Positions 12,876-13,350 of a stretch of DNA of 13,350 bases are shown piece by piece. The DNA is taken from the NCBI GenBank assembly GCA_050694015.1, contig JBOGWY010000108.1, positions 1-13,350 of the forward strand. The letters run 5' to 3'. Both the position numbers and the translations under genes were made by a program. This DNA is from JBOGWY01 sp050694015. Lineage in GTDB: Bacteria > Actinomycetota > CADDZG01 > WHSQ01. Within the stretch, counting starts at the first letter, position 1; each line of letters opens with the position of its first letter. The notes under the pieces are model-generated. The model did not search any database. It was not told the origin of the DNA and saw only the letters and a program-made list of their open reading frames with translations.

Positions 12876-13350
12876 GTGAGCACCCTCGGACTCGCCGAAG
12901 AGATCATCCTCGACCTCTTGCGCTCGGCATGGGTCGTGGAGGCCGGGCGCACGAAGCTCTACGAGAAATGGGGCGCGCTCGAAGATCGCTACGTCGCCGG
13001 GGCGGAGCGGACCACGAGACGCGGCGAGATCCTCGCGGGGGCCCTCGCCGCACAGGGCAAGGCCCCGGACGAAGGTCTGGTCGAGGACCACCACCGGTGG
13101 CTCGAGAGCCTCGTCGGCGGCCGCCCCGACGAGGTCCCGCTGGGGTTCTTGTTCGCGGCCCGGATCGGGGACTGGATCGACACCCACGTCGCAACGTTCC
13201 TCCCCGCGGGGGGCGACGAGCTGAAGGCCCTGGGCGACGAGGAGCGCTCGGGGCTCGAGTTCCCGAACGACCTCCCTCCGGCCCCCGGTTACGAACCGGT
13301 CGTACCCACCCCCGTGGAGCCTCCGGGCGACGTGCGCTTCCGGTTCGCGA
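12876..13350 (+). CDS. Unrecognised alpha-helical protein, 3' end outside the window
   Basis: From GTG at 12876 the frame stays open to the window end, giving 158 residues with strongly coding composition. The start region S-T-L-G-L-A-E-E-I-I-L-D-L-L is amphipathic helix, followed by further helices with many Glu, Arg and Trp residues: L-Y-E-K-W-G-A-L-E-D-R-Y, V-E-D-H-H-R-W-L-E-S-L, F-A-A-R-I-G-D-W-I-D-T-H-V. From about residue 122 the sequence becomes Pro-rich (P-P-A-P-G-Y-E-P-V-V-P-T-P). The E-D-H-H and D-x-x-D-T-H groups recall metal sites of ferritin-like helical bundles, but this is a weak resemblance and I do not assign a family. Reading frames on the opposite strand here lack signatures. 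The start is supported by a -10-like box 8 nt upstream. Confidence 0.7.
   Translation, partial: MSTLGLAEEIILDLLRSAWVVEAGRTKLYEKWGALEDRYVAGAERTTRRGEILAGALAAQGKAPDEGLVEDHHRWLESLVGGRPDEVPLGFLFAARIGDWIDTHVATFLPAGGDELKALGDEERSGLEFPNDLPPAPGYEPVVPTPVEPPGDVRFRFA

Noticed and set aside
1..13350. tRNA/rRNA genes, CRISPR arrays, transposases, phage or toxin-antitoxin genes
   Set aside because: I looked for these and saw no repeat-spacer pattern, no tRNA-like arms, no terminal inverted repeats and no transposase or antitoxin signatures.

Overview
The window is a GC-rich (roughly two-thirds G+C), gene-dense bacterial segment with short intergenic gaps, several GTG starts, frequent 1-8 nt gene overlaps and GGAGG-type ribosome binding sites. 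That style, together with a split LigD repair set, an AMP-forming acetyl-CoA synthetase and secreted beta-rich proteins, fits an uncultured, deep-branching actinobacterium best. A member of another GC-rich phylum such as Chloroflexota cannot be excluded. There are no rRNA or tRNA genes, CRISPR arrays, insertion sequences or phage genes. It reads as ordinary chromosome with one notable repair operon.

Layout. (1) 1-2511: the 3' part of a tandem GNAT acetyltransferase (+) converges on a small secreted beta-protein (-), which lies downstream of a UDP-sulfoquinovose synthase gene (-). (2) 2541-3527: a molybdopterin pair, moaE and a MoaB/MogA protein (+), divergent from the sulfoquinovose gene. (3) 3528-6688: acetyl-CoA synthetase and an unusual aquaporin (+), closed by a 12-bp hairpin terminator shared with the next, convergent gene. 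(4) 6708-7226: a YhbO/PfpI-type DJ-1 family protein (-), divergent from the repair operon. (5) 7299-11149: a tightly coupled (+) operon of LigD-type polymerase/primase, DUF72 protein, 3'-phosphoesterase plus ATP-dependent DNA ligase, and a class I methyltransferase. Every junction overlaps by 1-8 nt. (6) 11146-12752: a membrane-anchored beta-propeller-like protein (-) and a dCMP deaminase (-). (7) 12876-end: the start of an unrecognised alpha-helical protein (+), probably leaderless.

How the genes work together. The core is a bacterial non-homologous end-joining toolkit in which LigD is split into separate polymerase and phosphoesterase-ligase polypeptides, with a DUF72 gene translationally coupled between them and a methyltransferase overlapping the end. 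No Ku gene is in the window. A DJ-1 family stress protein shares the 72-bp divergent control region. dCMP deaminase (dUMP supply) is nearby but not in the same operon. The molybdopterin, acetate and sulfosugar genes are metabolic neighbours with no evident link to repair.

The most interesting points are the DUF72-containing split LigD operon, the altered motif II of its polymerase, the aquaporin whose second NPA box reads N-F-A, and a sulfoquinovose synthase in a presumably non-photosynthetic bacterium. Everything here rests on reading motifs by eye; no database search was possible.
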